Shown here: in pieces, positions 16,042-24,487 of the stretch
How the letters are laid out: every line of letters begins with the position of its first letter
Numbering within the stretch: the stretch's first letter is position 1
Assembly: GCA_016789005.1 (NCBI GenBank)
Contig: JAEURA010000066.1
Coordinates: 1 to 36,885, forward strand
Reading direction: 5' to 3'
Length of the DNA stretch: 36,885 nt
DNA from: Anaerolineae bacterium
Lineage (GTDB): Bacteria; Chloroflexota; Anaerolineae; Aggregatilineales; Phototrophicaceae
The notes under the pieces: generated by a model
What the model saw: the letters and a program-made list of their open reading frames with translations, nothing else
Database searches by the model: none
Told to the model about the DNA's origin: nothing
Program-made: the position numbers and the translations under genes

Positions 16042-16070
16042 AGTTTACGAAAATCATTTCGGCTTGTCAA
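16042..16070 (-). promoter_or_regulatory. Sigma-70-type promoter of the 15039-15980 gene
   Basis: On the minus strand TTGACA (16065-16070) is followed by a 17-base spacer and TAAACT (16042-16047), about 60 bases before the start codon. This is the best consensus promoter in the window. Confidence 0.72.
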
Positions 16071-16100
16071 ACAAGGGAGCGTCAACTGTTCTTAATGGTT

Positions 16101-16116
16101 GGACAAGGAATTGTCC
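16101..16116. promoter_or_regulatory. Palindrome upstream of the SH3 lipoprotein gene
   Basis: GGACAAGGAATTGTCC has perfect 6-base arms. It lies between two divergent genes; its TTGTCC is also a possible -35 for a GTATAG/TATAGG at 16134-16140. An operator role is inferred. Confidence 0.35.
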
Positions 16117-16231
16117 GTATCACCCCGGCGTCAGTATAGGCGGCAAGGCGTATTTTGCGGAGGGAGCGGTTTGCTGCTATTCTGAGGGGCGTAGGACATC
16201 ACAAGAAACTAACAGACGGCTGCGTTGAGAC

Positions 16232-17443
16232 ATGAAACGACATTGGTTCTTAACCCCCCTGTATTTGGGTGTCGCCCTGCTGCTGGCGGCATGCGACATG
16301 AGTGGGCAGGTCGCCGAGACTCTGCCGCCGACGGCGACCCTGGCGCCCATCGTCAGCCAGACGCCCCGTTTCACGGCGACGCCGATCCCCTCGCGGACGC
16401 CGCTGCCGACGGCGACGTTCACCCCGTCATCGACCGTCATCCCGCCGACGCCATCGAACACTTTCACGCCGACGGTCACGCCGCCCGTCCTGGGGAGCGT
16501 CAATACCGTCCAGTCGATCAACGTGCGCAGTGGACCGGGCGTGAACTTCGAAGCCATCGCCGTGCTTCGCCCCGCCACGCGGGTCGAAGTGCTGGGGCTG
16601 AACACCAGCGGCGCATGGCTGAACATCCGCATGGAAGACGGGACCGAAGGATGGGTCAGCACGACGCTGATCCGCATCCAGCCGACGGTGACGCCGTTCC
16701 CCTCGCTGACGCCCTCGCCCGATCTTACCCTGCTGGCGCAGGGGACCTCGCTGCCGACGGCGCTGTTCGGCGGCGGCACGGTCACGCCGACCCCACCGCG
16801 CTCGATCTCGGTCGCGACGCCGTCGCCGGTGGGCACAGAAGGCGAGCCGGACGCGACGCCCTTGAACGCCGCGACCGCCGTCGCCGGGCTTCAGCTGCCG
16901 AATATCGAAGCGATCAACCAGACCGCGACCGCGCTGGCGCAGGGCGGAATTGCTGCACCCGGTCCGACTCTGCCGGGGCTGGGCGGTCCGACCGGTGGTC
17001 CATTCGACCAGGAGACGGCGACGCCGCTGCCCGTCGGCACGATCTCGACTCAGCAGGGCGTCGATGTGCTGGCGTACTGCGATGATTCGACGTTCGGGTC
17101 GCCCGCGCCCACGAATCTTGCCGCCGGCTCGACTGTCGAGATCTTCTGGGCATGGTTTGCCAGTACGCGCCAGCAGGTTCAGGATCACCTTGACGTGGTG
17201 GTATACGATGTGCGGCTGGATGGCACGCCGCTGCCCTGGCGCCAGTACACCGGAAGCATTCGCGAGCAGAGCGGACAGTTCGCCGTCTACTGGTACGTGC
17301 CGGCGGGTCCGCTGACGCGCGGCGACCATCAGATCACCTACACTGTGACGTGGCGCTCGGCGATCTTCGACGGCGTCAAGCAGTATGGTCCCGATACCGG
17401 GACGCCGTTGGAGTCAGGAACCTGCACTTTCACGGTGCGCTGA
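16232..17443 (+). CDS. SH3-domain lipoprotein with Thr/Pro-rich linkers
   Basis: The 403-residue product has a lipoprotein signal with lipobox LLAAC (Cys about residue 21). A Thr/Pro linker runs to about residue 85. A bacterial SH3 domain spans about 90-150 (VNTVQSINVRSGPGVNFEAI, WLNIRMEDGTEGWVS). A second Thr/Pro-rich region follows to about 270. A beta-rich domain from about 275 to 403 contains conserved aromatic residues. SH3 domains of this type bind peptidoglycan or the cell wall. Only a 20-base gap separates it from the amine oxidase gene, so they may be an operon. Confidence 0.88.
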   Translation: MKRHWFLTPLYLGVALLLAACDMSGQVAETLPPTATLAPIVSQTPRFTATPIPSRTPLPTATFTPSSTVIPPTPSNTFTPTVTPPVLGSVNTVQSINVRSGPGVNFEAIAVLRPATRVEVLGLNTSGAWLNIRMEDGTEGWVSTTLIRIQPTVTPFPSLTPSPDLTLLAQGTSLPTALFGGGTVTPTPPRSISVATPSPVGTEGEPDATPLNAATAVAGLQLPNIEAINQTATALAQGGIAAPGPTLPGLGGPTGGPFDQETATPLPVGTISTQQGVDVLAYCDDSTFGSPAPTNLAAGSTVEIFWAWFASTRQQVQDHLDVVVYDVRLDGTPLPWRQYTGSIREQSGQFAVYWYVPAGPLTRGDHQITYTVTWRSAIFDGVKQYGPDTGTPLESGTCTFTVR

Positions 17444-17463
17444 CCCGGAAAAGCGCGGAGATC

Positions 17464-18747
17464 GTGGATGTCGTTGTGGTTGGCGCAGGTGCGGCGGGAA
17501 TCGCGGCGGCGCGCCGTCTGCAGGACGCCGGGCGGCGTGTCGTCGTCCTGGAAGCGGCGGGGCGCGTCGGCGGTCGGGTCCATACCGATTTCTCCGGTGA
17601 ATTCGCCAATTTCCCCATCGAACAGGGGGCGGAGTTCATTCATGGAGCTTCCGCCCCGACCCGCAATCTCGCCGCGCAAGCCGGGCTGACCCTCCTGCCC
17701 GTCGAGCGCTTTGCCGGGCTGCGCTGGGGGCGTCCGGCGCGGACTCTGGCGGGATTGCCTTCCGATGTGGCGGGCATGATCCGGCAGTTATTCGCCGAAC
17801 AGAAGTCGCTCCGAAGCGCCGATCTGCCGGGTGACCTGTCGCTGGCGGATTATCTGCGGTCGCGCGGCGTCGCCGACTCCTGGATGGACATGGCGGATGT
17901 GCTGCTGGCGCAGACCTGCTGTGCGCCGCTGGAATCGCTGAGCAGCGCCGATCTGGCGCGCGAGCTGCGCGTCGATCACAGGGGCGGGCTGGAACACGGA
18001 GGTGAGGCGCGCATCGCTGAAGGATATGGGGCGCTGCTGGCTTGGCTGAGCCGTGATCTGGAGGCTCGCCTGAATGCGCCGGTCACGCTGATCCGCCATC
18101 TGCCAGAAGGCGTGGAAGTGATGGCGGGACAGGCGGTCGTGCGCGCCCGCGCCTGCATCGTGACCCTGCCGGTCGCCGTGCTGCAAACCGCTGCCGTGCG
18201 TTTCGATCCTCCGCTAAGCGCCGTCAAGCGCGATGCCATCGCCGCTTTCCGCGTGGAACCGGCGACCAAGGTGATCTACCGCTTCAGCGAGCGCCTGTGG
18301 GACGCCGACCTGACGTATATGGCGCATGATGGGCTGTTCGCCCGCTGGTGGACGCCGGGCTATGGGCGCGCCGATGCCGACCCGGTGATCGCCTGCTATC
18401 TGACGGCAGGGCGGGCGGCGGAAGCGGCGCGAATGGGTTCGAAAGCCGCCTGGCTTCACGGGTTGGGCGAATTGAGCGCCCTGCTCGGTATCGCGGCGGC
18501 GACGCTGCGGGCGGCGCAGGTGCGGGCGCACTTCGTCGCCTGGGCGGATGAACCCCTGGCGCGCGGCGGCTACGCCTATCTTCCGGCGGGCGCGGCGGAC
18601 GCGCGCCCAACTCTGGCAGCGCCGGAAGATGGCATGCTCTTTTTCGCCGGGGAGGCGACCGCCCATGACACCAACCCGCAGACGGTGCATGGCGCGGTCG
18701 AGAGCGGCTGGCGGGCGGCTGAGGAAGTCCTGAGCAGCCTATCGTAA
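17464..18747 (+). CDS. FAD-dependent amine oxidase family protein
   Basis: The 427-residue protein has an N-terminal FAD Rossmann motif VVGAGAAGIAAARRLQDAG and VLEAAGRVGGR (residues about 6-39). A C-terminal FAD-contact block FFAGEATAHDTNPQTVHGAVESGWRAA is near 395-420. This is the monoamine/polyamine oxidase fold. Substrate is unknown. The GTG at 17464 is chosen because the Rossmann strand follows 2 residues later, as is usual. An earlier frame extends into the upstream gene without support. No signal peptide is seen, so it should be cytoplasmic. The gene is 20 bases after the SH3 lipoprotein gene, a pairing with no obvious logic. Confidence 0.88.
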   Translation: MDVVVVGAGAAGIAAARRLQDAGRRVVVLEAAGRVGGRVHTDFSGEFANFPIEQGAEFIHGASAPTRNLAAQAGLTLLPVERFAGLRWGRPARTLAGLPSDVAGMIRQLFAEQKSLRSADLPGDLSLADYLRSRGVADSWMDMADVLLAQTCCAPLESLSSADLARELRVDHRGGLEHGGEARIAEGYGALLAWLSRDLEARLNAPVTLIRHLPEGVEVMAGQAVVRARACIVTLPVAVLQTAAVRFDPPLSAVKRDAIAAFRVEPATKVIYRFSERLWDADLTYMAHDGLFARWWTPGYGRADADPVIACYLTAGRAAEAARMGSKAAWLHGLGELSALLGIAAATLRAAQVRAHFVAWADEPLARGGYAYLPAGAADARPTLAAPEDGMLFFAGEATAHDTNPQTVHGAVESGWRAAEEVLSSLS

Positions 18748-18786
18748 GGGCAAGCCGCTCGACGGGTCCAGATACTCCGGCGCGGC

Positions 18787-18807
18787 GGTCGAGCCGCCGG
18801 CTCGACC
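18787..18807. terminator. Perfect hairpin between convergent genes
   Basis: GGTCGAGCC-GCC-GGCTCGACC has a perfect 9-base stem placed exactly between the amine oxidase (+) and the PspA-linked membrane gene (-). There is no T tract. Its right part is shared with the 6839-6893 repeat. Confidence 0.5.
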
Positions 18808-19623
18808 CTACTCGCCGAGGCGGAGGCGCTGCTGGTGGACCTCGTTCATGGCGTCGATGGTATCCTGCAAGCTGGTCACCTCATCGCGGATCTCCAGACG
18901 CAGGCGCTGCGCCCGGCTGCTGTCTACATCCTGCGCGCCCAGACGCGACATCTGCGCGTAGATCGTGCCGAGCGACGACAGCGTGCTGTCCAGCTGAATC
19001 TCCGCCCGCTTGATGCTGTTGGCGGTCGCGTTCAGGTTGTCGAGCTGAAGCTGAAGCCGGTCCAGCTGTTCCTGCAAATCCTTCTTGACCGTCTCATCCT
19101 GCTCGCGCGATAGGCGAATCTTCACTTTTTCAAGCTGCTGCGGCACGGCGCGGCGATCTTCATCGACCAGCCGGTTGGCGTCAAAGCTGTCGATGTGCTC
19201 TGCCAGATCGACCATGTGCCCGATCCAGTCATCGACATCATTGACGGTATCCTGAAGCTGAAGGCGCATCACCCCGGACCGCCCCTGCGCCAGCTTGAGC
19301 ATGCTGCGGCGATAGTCCATCGCGCGCTTCAGCCGCTCGCGGGCGACCGGGCTTTTGATGGCGTCGAGGTCATACTTGCTTTCGAACTGCCGCGCCAGGG
19401 CATCGGCGGCGGCATCCGGGTCGGAAAGGGTCGAGACGACCAGCGCCCCCTCGGCGATCAAGCCGCCCACCAGCCAGAACCAGTTCTGCCACCACTCGAA
19501 CGGGTTGGGAAAAGCGAAGAAGACGAAAAGCGTGAAGAGAATCGTCAACAGGCTTTCCCAGCGCAGCAGCGCGTTGGTCAGCATCGCGCCGGTCAAACGC
19601 CCTCTCACCGAATCTTGTGCCAT
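18808..19623 (-). CDS. PspA-associated membrane coiled-coil protein
   Basis: The 271-residue protein has two hydrophobic segments near residues 22-42 and 46-65 and a long helical, Leu/Gln/Asp-rich coiled coil from about 80 to 265. There are no catalytic motifs. It follows the PspA gene on the same strand, 126 bases downstream. This arrangement suggests a membrane partner or anchor for PspA. The ribosome site is weak. The function is inferred from context only. Confidence 0.72.
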   Translation of the reverse strand: MAQDSVRGRLTGAMLTNALLRWESLLTILFTLFVFFAFPNPFEWWQNWFWLVGGLIAEGALVVSTLSDPDAAADALARQFESKYDLDAIKSPVARERLKRAMDYRRSMLKLAQGRSGVMRLQLQDTVNDVDDWIGHMVDLAEHIDSFDANRLVDEDRRAVPQQLEKVKIRLSREQDETVKKDLQEQLDRLQLQLDNLNATANSIKRAEIQLDSTLSSLGTIYAQMSRLGAQDVDSSRAQRLRLEIRDEVTSLQDTIDAMNEVHQQRLRLGE

Positions 19624-19749
19624 CTTGGCTTACCGTTTCTGGTTTTCACCCACATGCCAACAGCGCAGGGATATGGCGAACCACACCCCCGCGCTGCCGG
19701 CGATCCTGCTTGATCATCATAGTTATACGCGCCCAGCCCGCGCCGGGTT

Positions 19750-20490
19750 TCAGGTCGCGTCGCTGCTGCTCTGCGCGCTGCTGCTTTCAGCCTGCGCGCC
19801 GCCGCCCTGCGCACCCAGGAGCCGCCGCCGCCGTTCTTCCAGCTGACGGTCGATCTCGCCGCTGCGCACCACATCCTCAATCTCTTCCTGGATGTTGCGC
19901 GTCGCCATCTCCAGGCGGGCATCCTCTTCGTCGAGGCGCTGGCGCACCTGGTCGGCAAGGCTGCTGACCTCGCGGTCGCCGACGCTCGCCAGATCGTCGA
20001 TGCTCTTGATCGTCTTGGTGACGACTTTTTTCGCCTCCGCCAGCTCGATCAAAGCGCGCAGCTGCTCGCGCTCCTGGCGAATCGAGGTCAGACGCGCCTC
20101 CAGCTTCATGCGCATGTTCAGCATCGCCTGATACTGACCATCCTGCTGGTGCCACTGTTCGTAGTATTCCTGGGCAAGCTGCTGCTTGGTGTTCAGTTCC
20201 GCCTGCGCCGCCGCCGCCAGATCATCCTTGCCTTTGACGATCAGCGTATCAATATCGCGGTCCAGCTTTTCCGCCGCGGCGCTGAATTCCTCATACTTGC
20301 GTTTCAGTGTGCGCACCGTGCCGCCGACCGTCGCCGCCGAATCTTCAAGCGCCTCCAGGTTCTTTTCAACCTGGCGGATGTATTCGTCCATGACGGCGAC
20401 CGAATTGGTTTGCAGCGCCCGGTCGACGATGCCGTGCAGGCTTGCGCTGAGAAGCGTGTTCACCTTTTCCAGGAGCGATTGCTGCGCCAT
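19750..20490 (-). CDS. pspA: PspA/IM30 (ESCRT-III-like) membrane repair protein
   Basis: This 246-residue member of the PspA/Vipp1 family is almost wholly helical. The opening reads SLLEKVNTLLSASLHGIVDRA with MDEYIRQVEKNLEAL, the amphipathic helix and hairpin characteristic of the family. A C-terminal region is rich in Glu and Gln and ends in a Ser-rich tail. Family members bind damaged inner membrane, form ESCRT-like filaments and preserve proton motive force. A GAGGAG lies about 11 bases upstream of the start. There is no PspF-type regulator near. It is followed by a membrane coiled-coil gene. Confidence 0.9.
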   Translation of the reverse strand: MAQQSLLEKVNTLLSASLHGIVDRALQTNSVAVMDEYIRQVEKNLEALEDSAATVGGTVRTLKRKYEEFSAAAEKLDRDIDTLIVKGKDDLAAAAQAELNTKQQLAQEYYEQWHQQDGQYQAMLNMRMKLEARLTSIRQEREQLRALIELAEAKKVVTKTIKSIDDLASVGDREVSSLADQVRQRLDEEDARLEMATRNIQEEIEDVVRSGEIDRQLEERRRRLLGAQGGGAQAESSSAQSSSDAT

Positions 20491-20531
20491 TTAGCTTTGA
20501 CTCTCCTCATTCCCGCTGCGATTCTGAATCT

Positions 20532-20562
20532 AGTATAGCCTGATGACCGCCGCATCGTCCAA
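20532..20562 (-). promoter_or_regulatory. Possible pspA promoter
   Basis: On the minus strand TTGGAC (20557-20562) and TATACT (20532-20537) are separated by 19 bases, about 42 bases before the start. The spacer is longer than usual, so this is tentative. Confidence 0.35.
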
Positions 20563-20603
20563 AGCTGATCTACGCTTTACGCCGGAGCGCCCCTCGATCC
20601 GGT

Positions 20604-21767
20604 TCATCCCGCCGTGCGAGGCAGCATAGGGATGTACAGCGAGAAGCGGCTGCCGATCCCCGGCGCGCTGTCGACCTCGGCATAGCCACCGTGCAGCTCG
20701 ACGATCTTCTGGACGATGGACAGCCCGGTCCCGGTTCCAGGGTCTTCGAAGCGCTTACGGTTGATCTGGTAGAACGTCTCGAAGATGTGCTTCAGTTCCG
20801 ATGGATCGATACCGCGTCCCTGGTCCTGTACCCACAGACACACGCTGTCTTCGACCATGTGCGCGCCGATGACGATAGCGCGATCGGTCTCTGAGAACTT
20901 GACGGCGTTGTCGATCAACTGGACGAGCGCGGTCCTCAGGTAAGCCGCGTCGGCGACGAAAGTCTGCACCGGGTCTACCATGATGCTGACTTCCTGGCTC
21001 ACCGTGCGCCAGCTCAACAGTTCGCGATAAGCGTCCTCAATCATCTCGCGCACATCGGTGATCGCCGTTCTACGCATTTCATACGTTTTTCGCGCGTCTC
21101 CGGTTTCCATCTCCACCAGTTGAATGAAGTTTTCGATCAGCCGTCGCAGGCGCACGGCCCCGGTGCTCACCCCTTGCAGGAAGGTTTCCATCTCTTCTTC
21201 GTTGTACTCTGCCTGCTTGGCGTCTTCCAGCATGTCGGCATAGGCGACGACGTAGGTCAATGGGGTGCGAAACTCGTGATTGAGGATGGTCAGGATGCGC
21301 TTTTTCATCTCTTCCATGCTGCGTTCGTAGGAGATTTGCAGGTCTTCCCAGCGGCGCAGCTTGTTGCGAATGGTGCTGACCAGATCTTCGGCATCGAACG
21401 GCTTGACCAGATAGTCATCGACGCCGAGCTGTTTGCCGCGCTGAATATCCTGACGTTCACCGCGAGCGGTCAGGAAGATGAACGGGATGCGCACCCATTC
21501 CGGGACGGCGCGCACGGCTTTCAGCAGTTCGATACCGTCCATCTGCGGCATCATAATGTCGGAGACGATCAGGTCGGGCAGCGGCGTGGAGCGCAGCACC
21601 TCGACCGCCTGGACGCCGTTCTCGGCGCAGACCACCGCATAGTGATCCAGCTCAAGTACAGTCTGAATGCCTTCCAGGAGGTTGAGATCATCCTCAACGA
21701 CCAGGATGCGGGCGCGTGGGTTTGGCACTTTCGCTGGGCTGGTTTCAACAAACCTTGCGGTGACCAT
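20604..21767 (-). CDS. Response regulator-histidine kinase fusion
   Basis: The 387-residue protein fuses a receiver domain (about 19-137) to a histidine kinase core. The receiver phosphoacceptor is Asp70 (LIVSDIMMP) with Lys122 (LVKPF). The H-box is His164 (ILNHEFRTPL). The ATPase has N-box LVQLIDNAVKFS, G1 DQGRGI and G2 GTGTGLSIV. No sensor or membrane segment is present. Such REC-HK proteins are cytoplasmic and receive phosphate or a signal from another kinase, then pass it on. The partner is not adjacent. The start at 21767 fits the first residues but has no clear ribosome site. Confidence 0.92.
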   Translation of the reverse strand: MVTARFVETSPAKVPNPRARILVVEDDLNLLEGIQTVLELDHYAVVCAENGVQAVEVLRSTPLPDLIVSDIMMPQMDGIELLKAVRAVPEWVRIPFIFLTARGERQDIQRGKQLGVDDYLVKPFDAEDLVSTIRNKLRRWEDLQISYERSMEEMKKRILTILNHEFRTPLTYVVAYADMLEDAKQAEYNEEEMETFLQGVSTGAVRLRRLIENFIQLVEMETGDARKTYEMRRTAITDVREMIEDAYRELLSWRTVSQEVSIMVDPVQTFVADAAYLRTALVQLIDNAVKFSETDRAIVIGAHMVEDSVCLWVQDQGRGIDPSELKHIFETFYQINRKRFEDPGTGTGLSIVQKIVELHGGYAEVDSAPGIGSRFSLYIPMLPRTAG

Positions 21768-21810
21768 CGGTTTTTTGTCCCTATACTACTGCTATTCATC
21801 TACAGTGTGA

Positions 21811-21816
21811 ATTATA
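21811..21816 (-). promoter_or_regulatory. Putative -10 box of the hybrid kinase gene
   Basis: TATAAT on the minus strand overlaps the stop codon of homoserine dehydrogenase, 44 bases before the kinase start. A -35 is not convincing. It suggests separate transcription of the kinase gene. Confidence 0.4.
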
Positions 21817-22828
21817 TAGGCATTCTGCTGTGATGAATGTCGAGCAAATCTGAAAGAATTCCGAATCCCGTTTGCAGACGCCCTGCGCCCGCGCCGATCA
21901 GCGTGATGTCACCCATCAGATCGGTATTGAAAGTCACCGCGTTGGTCGTCCCGGCGACCCCTGCCAGAGGGTGTGACAGCGCGATTCGAACCGGCGCGAC
22001 TTTCCCCCCTTCGGGCGTCACCTCGGCGATCAGCTTCCAGCGTTCGCCGGCGGCGCGCGCTGACTCGATGTCCTGAAGGGTGAGGGCGCGGATGCCGGTG
22101 ACCTGCATCTGGTCGAGCGTCAGGCGGACATTGAAGAGCACCGCCGCCAGGATGATCGCCTTGCCGGCGGCGTCCCAGCCATCGACATCGGCGGTCGGGT
22201 CGGCTTCGGCATAACCGAGGCGCTGCGCCTCGGCGAGGACGGCGTCATAAGAGACGCCGTTTTCCATCTGCGTCAGCATGTAGTTGGTGGTGCCGTTCAG
22301 GATGCCGCGCGCCGAGCGAATCGCGCAGCCGGCGAGCGCCTGCATCCCCAGTCGCAGACTCGGCGTGCCCGCCATCACCGTCGCCTCAAAACGGAGCAGC
22401 ACGCCGGCTTGCGCCGCCGCCCGTCGCAGCTCGTCGTAGGCGAGCGCAATCGGTCCTTTGTTCGCCAGCACCAGATGTTTGCCGCCGGCAATCGCCGCCC
22501 GGCAGTGATCGAGCGCCGGCTGAGCGCTGGTCAGGTCGGTCGGAGTGGCTTCGACCACCACATCGGCAGGCGCCGAGCGCGCGATGCGCAGCGCATCCCA
22601 TCCGGTCTCACAGCCGCGCGCCGCGCCTTCGGAACGCAGGTCCTGGGCGGCGAGCAGCCATGCCGGGTCCATGCCGTCCGGCGCGACCAGACAGCCGCGC
22701 GTGCGGGTGGCGATGGCGACGATGCGCGGGGCGAACCCATACTGCGCCTTCAGGCTTTCGCCTTTATCGCGCAGGATTTCCAGAAAACCCCGATTCACTG
22801 CGCCCAGCCCGATCAATGCGATATTCAT
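21812..22828 (-). CDS. hom: Homoserine dehydrogenase, short form
   Basis: This 338-residue protein oxidises/reduces between aspartate semialdehyde and homoserine, a branch point for Thr and Met synthesis. It has NAD(P) motif GLGAVNRGF near the start, a substrate motif LNGTTNYML, and YAEADPTADVDGWDAAGK. The C-terminal ACT regulatory domain of many homologues is absent, so feedback by threonine is unlikely through it. The start at 22828 (MNIALIG) is chosen because it opens the Rossmann strand and has GAGAGA before it; the open frame reaches upstream through a repeat. Confidence 0.95.
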   Translation of the reverse strand: MNIALIGLGAVNRGFLEILRDKGESLKAQYGFAPRIVAIATRTRGCLVAPDGMDPAWLLAAQDLRSEGAARGCETGWDALRIARSAPADVVVEATPTDLTSAQPALDHCRAAIAGGKHLVLANKGPIALAYDELRRAAAQAGVLLRFEATVMAGTPSLRLGMQALAGCAIRSARGILNGTTNYMLTQMENGVSYDAVLAEAQRLGYAEADPTADVDGWDAAGKAIILAAVLFNVRLTLDQMQVTGIRALTLQDIESARAAGERWKLIAEVTPEGGKVAPVRIALSHPLAGVAGTTNAVTFNTDLMGDITLIGAGAGRLQTGFGILSDLLDIHHSRMPI

Positions 22829-22860
22829 AGACTCTCTCTGCCTCGATGAGATTGTGGTGG

Positions 22861-22935
22861 GGAGGAATGAGTGATGAGGAACAAGGGATGAGGAATCGAG
22901 GGGGAGTCCCCTCTCGCTGCTCGCTCCTCGTTTGT
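22861..22935. repeat. Degraded ATGAGG-type repeat
   Basis: A stretch with GAATGAGTGATGAGG and GGGATGAGGAA units followed by CTCGCTCCTCG resembles the element at 2481-2615. It lies in the presumed leader of homoserine dehydrogenase. Confidence 0.4.
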
Positions 22936-23031
22936 CACGCCCGATCCCGTCTGCTTTTCGACTCAAGCTTACCATCAGGCGGTCAGTCCACGCTATAGGG
23001 GCGGCAATAGACGCCCTTGCAGGCGACCTCG

Positions 23032-23100
23032 TATAATGGACGGCATGTCCGGGTTCTGCTCACGTGACGTTGGGCAGAACCCAACCGCGCAAGCGGCGCG
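23032..23100 (+). promoter_or_regulatory. Promoter and structured leader of the aminotransferase gene
   Basis: A TATAAT at 23032-23037 precedes an untranslated leader of about 80 bases. The leader holds a hairpin GGGTTCTGC (23051-23059) / GCAGAACCC (23074-23082) with a loop containing CACGTG. A second stem CGCGC-loop-GCGCG (23086-23100) follows. The ribosome site follows 20 bases later. No known riboswitch was recognised. Confidence 0.45.
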
Positions 23101-23125
23101 AAGGTTCAATTCATTGGAGAATACT

Positions 23126-24469
23126 ATGTCAGTCGATACGACCGTTCGTCCTGGCGTGAAGGCTCGCGAGATCATCGCCCGTGACACCACCACCATGTCC
23201 GGTTCGATGGTTCCGCGCTATCCGTTCGTGATCGAGCGCGGTTTGGGGGCGCGCGTCTGGGATGTGGACGGCAACGAATACATCGACTTCGCCGCCGGAA
23301 TCGCCACCAATTCGACCGGGCACTGCCACCCGGATGTGGTCAGGGCGATTCAGGAACAGGCAGCGAAGTTCGTCCATATCGCCGGCACGGATTACTACTA
23401 CGAAGTGCAGGTGCGCCTTGCCGAACGTCTGGCGCAGATCGCCCCCTTCAGCGAGGCGGCGCGCGTCTTTCTGTGTAATTCCGGTGCAGAAGCCGTCGAA
23501 GCGGCGATCAAGATGGCGCGCTGGTACACCGACCGGCACAACATCATCGCCTTTTTCGGCGCATTTCACGGACGGACGATGGGGGCGCTTTCGCTGACCG
23601 CCAGCAAGGTCGTCCAGCGCGATGGATTTTTCCCGCTCGTCCCCGGCGTTCACCACGTGCCGTATAACAATCCCTACCGCTGCCTGCACGGGCGCGAACA
23701 GGCTGCCTGCGAAGCCAACTGTATCTGTACGTCTTATATTGAAGATGTGCTGTTCAAGAAGGTGGTCCCTGCCGAATCGGTCGCGGCGATCATCCTGGAA
23801 CCGATCCAGGGTGAGGGCGGCTACGTCGTGCCGGACGCGCGCTTCGTCCAGCAGCTGCGCGCCATCTGCGACCATTACGGCATCCTGCTGATCGTCGATG
23901 AGGTGCAGTCGGGCATCGGACGCACGGGCAAATGGTGGGCGATTCAGCACTTCGGGGTCGAGCCGGATATCGTCTGTTCGGCGAAAGGGATCGCCAGCGG
24001 CATGCCCCTCGGCGCGATCATCGCCCGCGAACACGTCATGAGCTGGCCCCCCGGCGCGCACGGCACGACCTTCGGCGGAAACCCGATCTCCTGCGCGGCG
24101 GCGCTGGTGACGCTCGATCTGATCGAACGCGGCTACATGCAGAACGCCGCCGATCAGGGCGAATACATCATGGAGACGCTGGAAGAGATGCGCACACATC
24201 ACCCTGCGCTCAAGCACGGGCGCATCGACGGGCGCGGGCTGATGGTCGGCGCGGAGCTGGTGCTTGATGAGGCGCATACGCCGGCGAAAGAGCTGCGCAA
24301 CCGCGTCGAACGGATCGCCCTGGAGAACGGCTTGCTGATCCTCGGTGCGGGCGAGAGCACGCTGCGCTTCTGCCCGGCGCTGATGATCGAGCGCGAGACG
24401 GTGGACGCCGGGCTGCGCATCTTCGACGAGACTCTGCGCCAGGCGGAGCAGGAAGCCGGACTGCTGTAA
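23126..24469 (+). CDS. Class III aminotransferase (4-aminobutyrate aminotransferase-like)
   Basis: The 447-residue PLP enzyme has N-terminal VWDVDGNEYIDFAAGIA, CNSGAEAVEAAIK (residues about 117-129), GAFHGRT, EPIQGEGG, Asp258 in IVDEVQSG, and the PLP lysine Lys287 in SAKGIASG. It belongs to the GABA/ornithine/acetylornithine group; the substrate cannot be fixed, though the length and motifs fit GabT best. A Cys-rich insertion at about 186-201 (four Cys, possible metal site) is found in some relatives of this branch. The ATG at 23126 has TTGGAGA 7 bases before it. The upstream frame is the leader and is not coding. Confidence 0.92.
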   Translation: MSVDTTVRPGVKAREIIARDTTTMSGSMVPRYPFVIERGLGARVWDVDGNEYIDFAAGIATNSTGHCHPDVVRAIQEQAAKFVHIAGTDYYYEVQVRLAERLAQIAPFSEAARVFLCNSGAEAVEAAIKMARWYTDRHNIIAFFGAFHGRTMGALSLTASKVVQRDGFFPLVPGVHHVPYNNPYRCLHGREQAACEANCICTSYIEDVLFKKVVPAESVAAIILEPIQGEGGYVVPDARFVQQLRAICDHYGILLIVDEVQSGIGRTGKWWAIQHFGVEPDIVCSAKGIASGMPLGAIIAREHVMSWPPGAHGTTFGGNPISCAAALVTLDLIERGYMQNAADQGEYIMETLEEMRTHHPALKHGRIDGRGLMVGAELVLDEAHTPAKELRNRVERIALENGLLILGAGESTLRFCPALMIERETVDAGLRIFDETLRQAEQEAGLL

Positions 24470-24487
24470 TTAGGGTCTGTCTGCAAA

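Noticed and set aside
16225..17085. Plus-strand frame shifted against the SH3 lipoprotein
   Set aside because: Arg/Asp/Ala-rich shadow of the lipoprotein gene, which has a lipobox and an SH3 domain.
23129..24277. Long minus-strand open frame of 382 codons opposite the aminotransferase
   Set aside because: It is the mirror of a well-conserved gene in GC-rich DNA, has a composition rich in Arg, His and Asp, and lacks recognisable motifs and a ribosome site.
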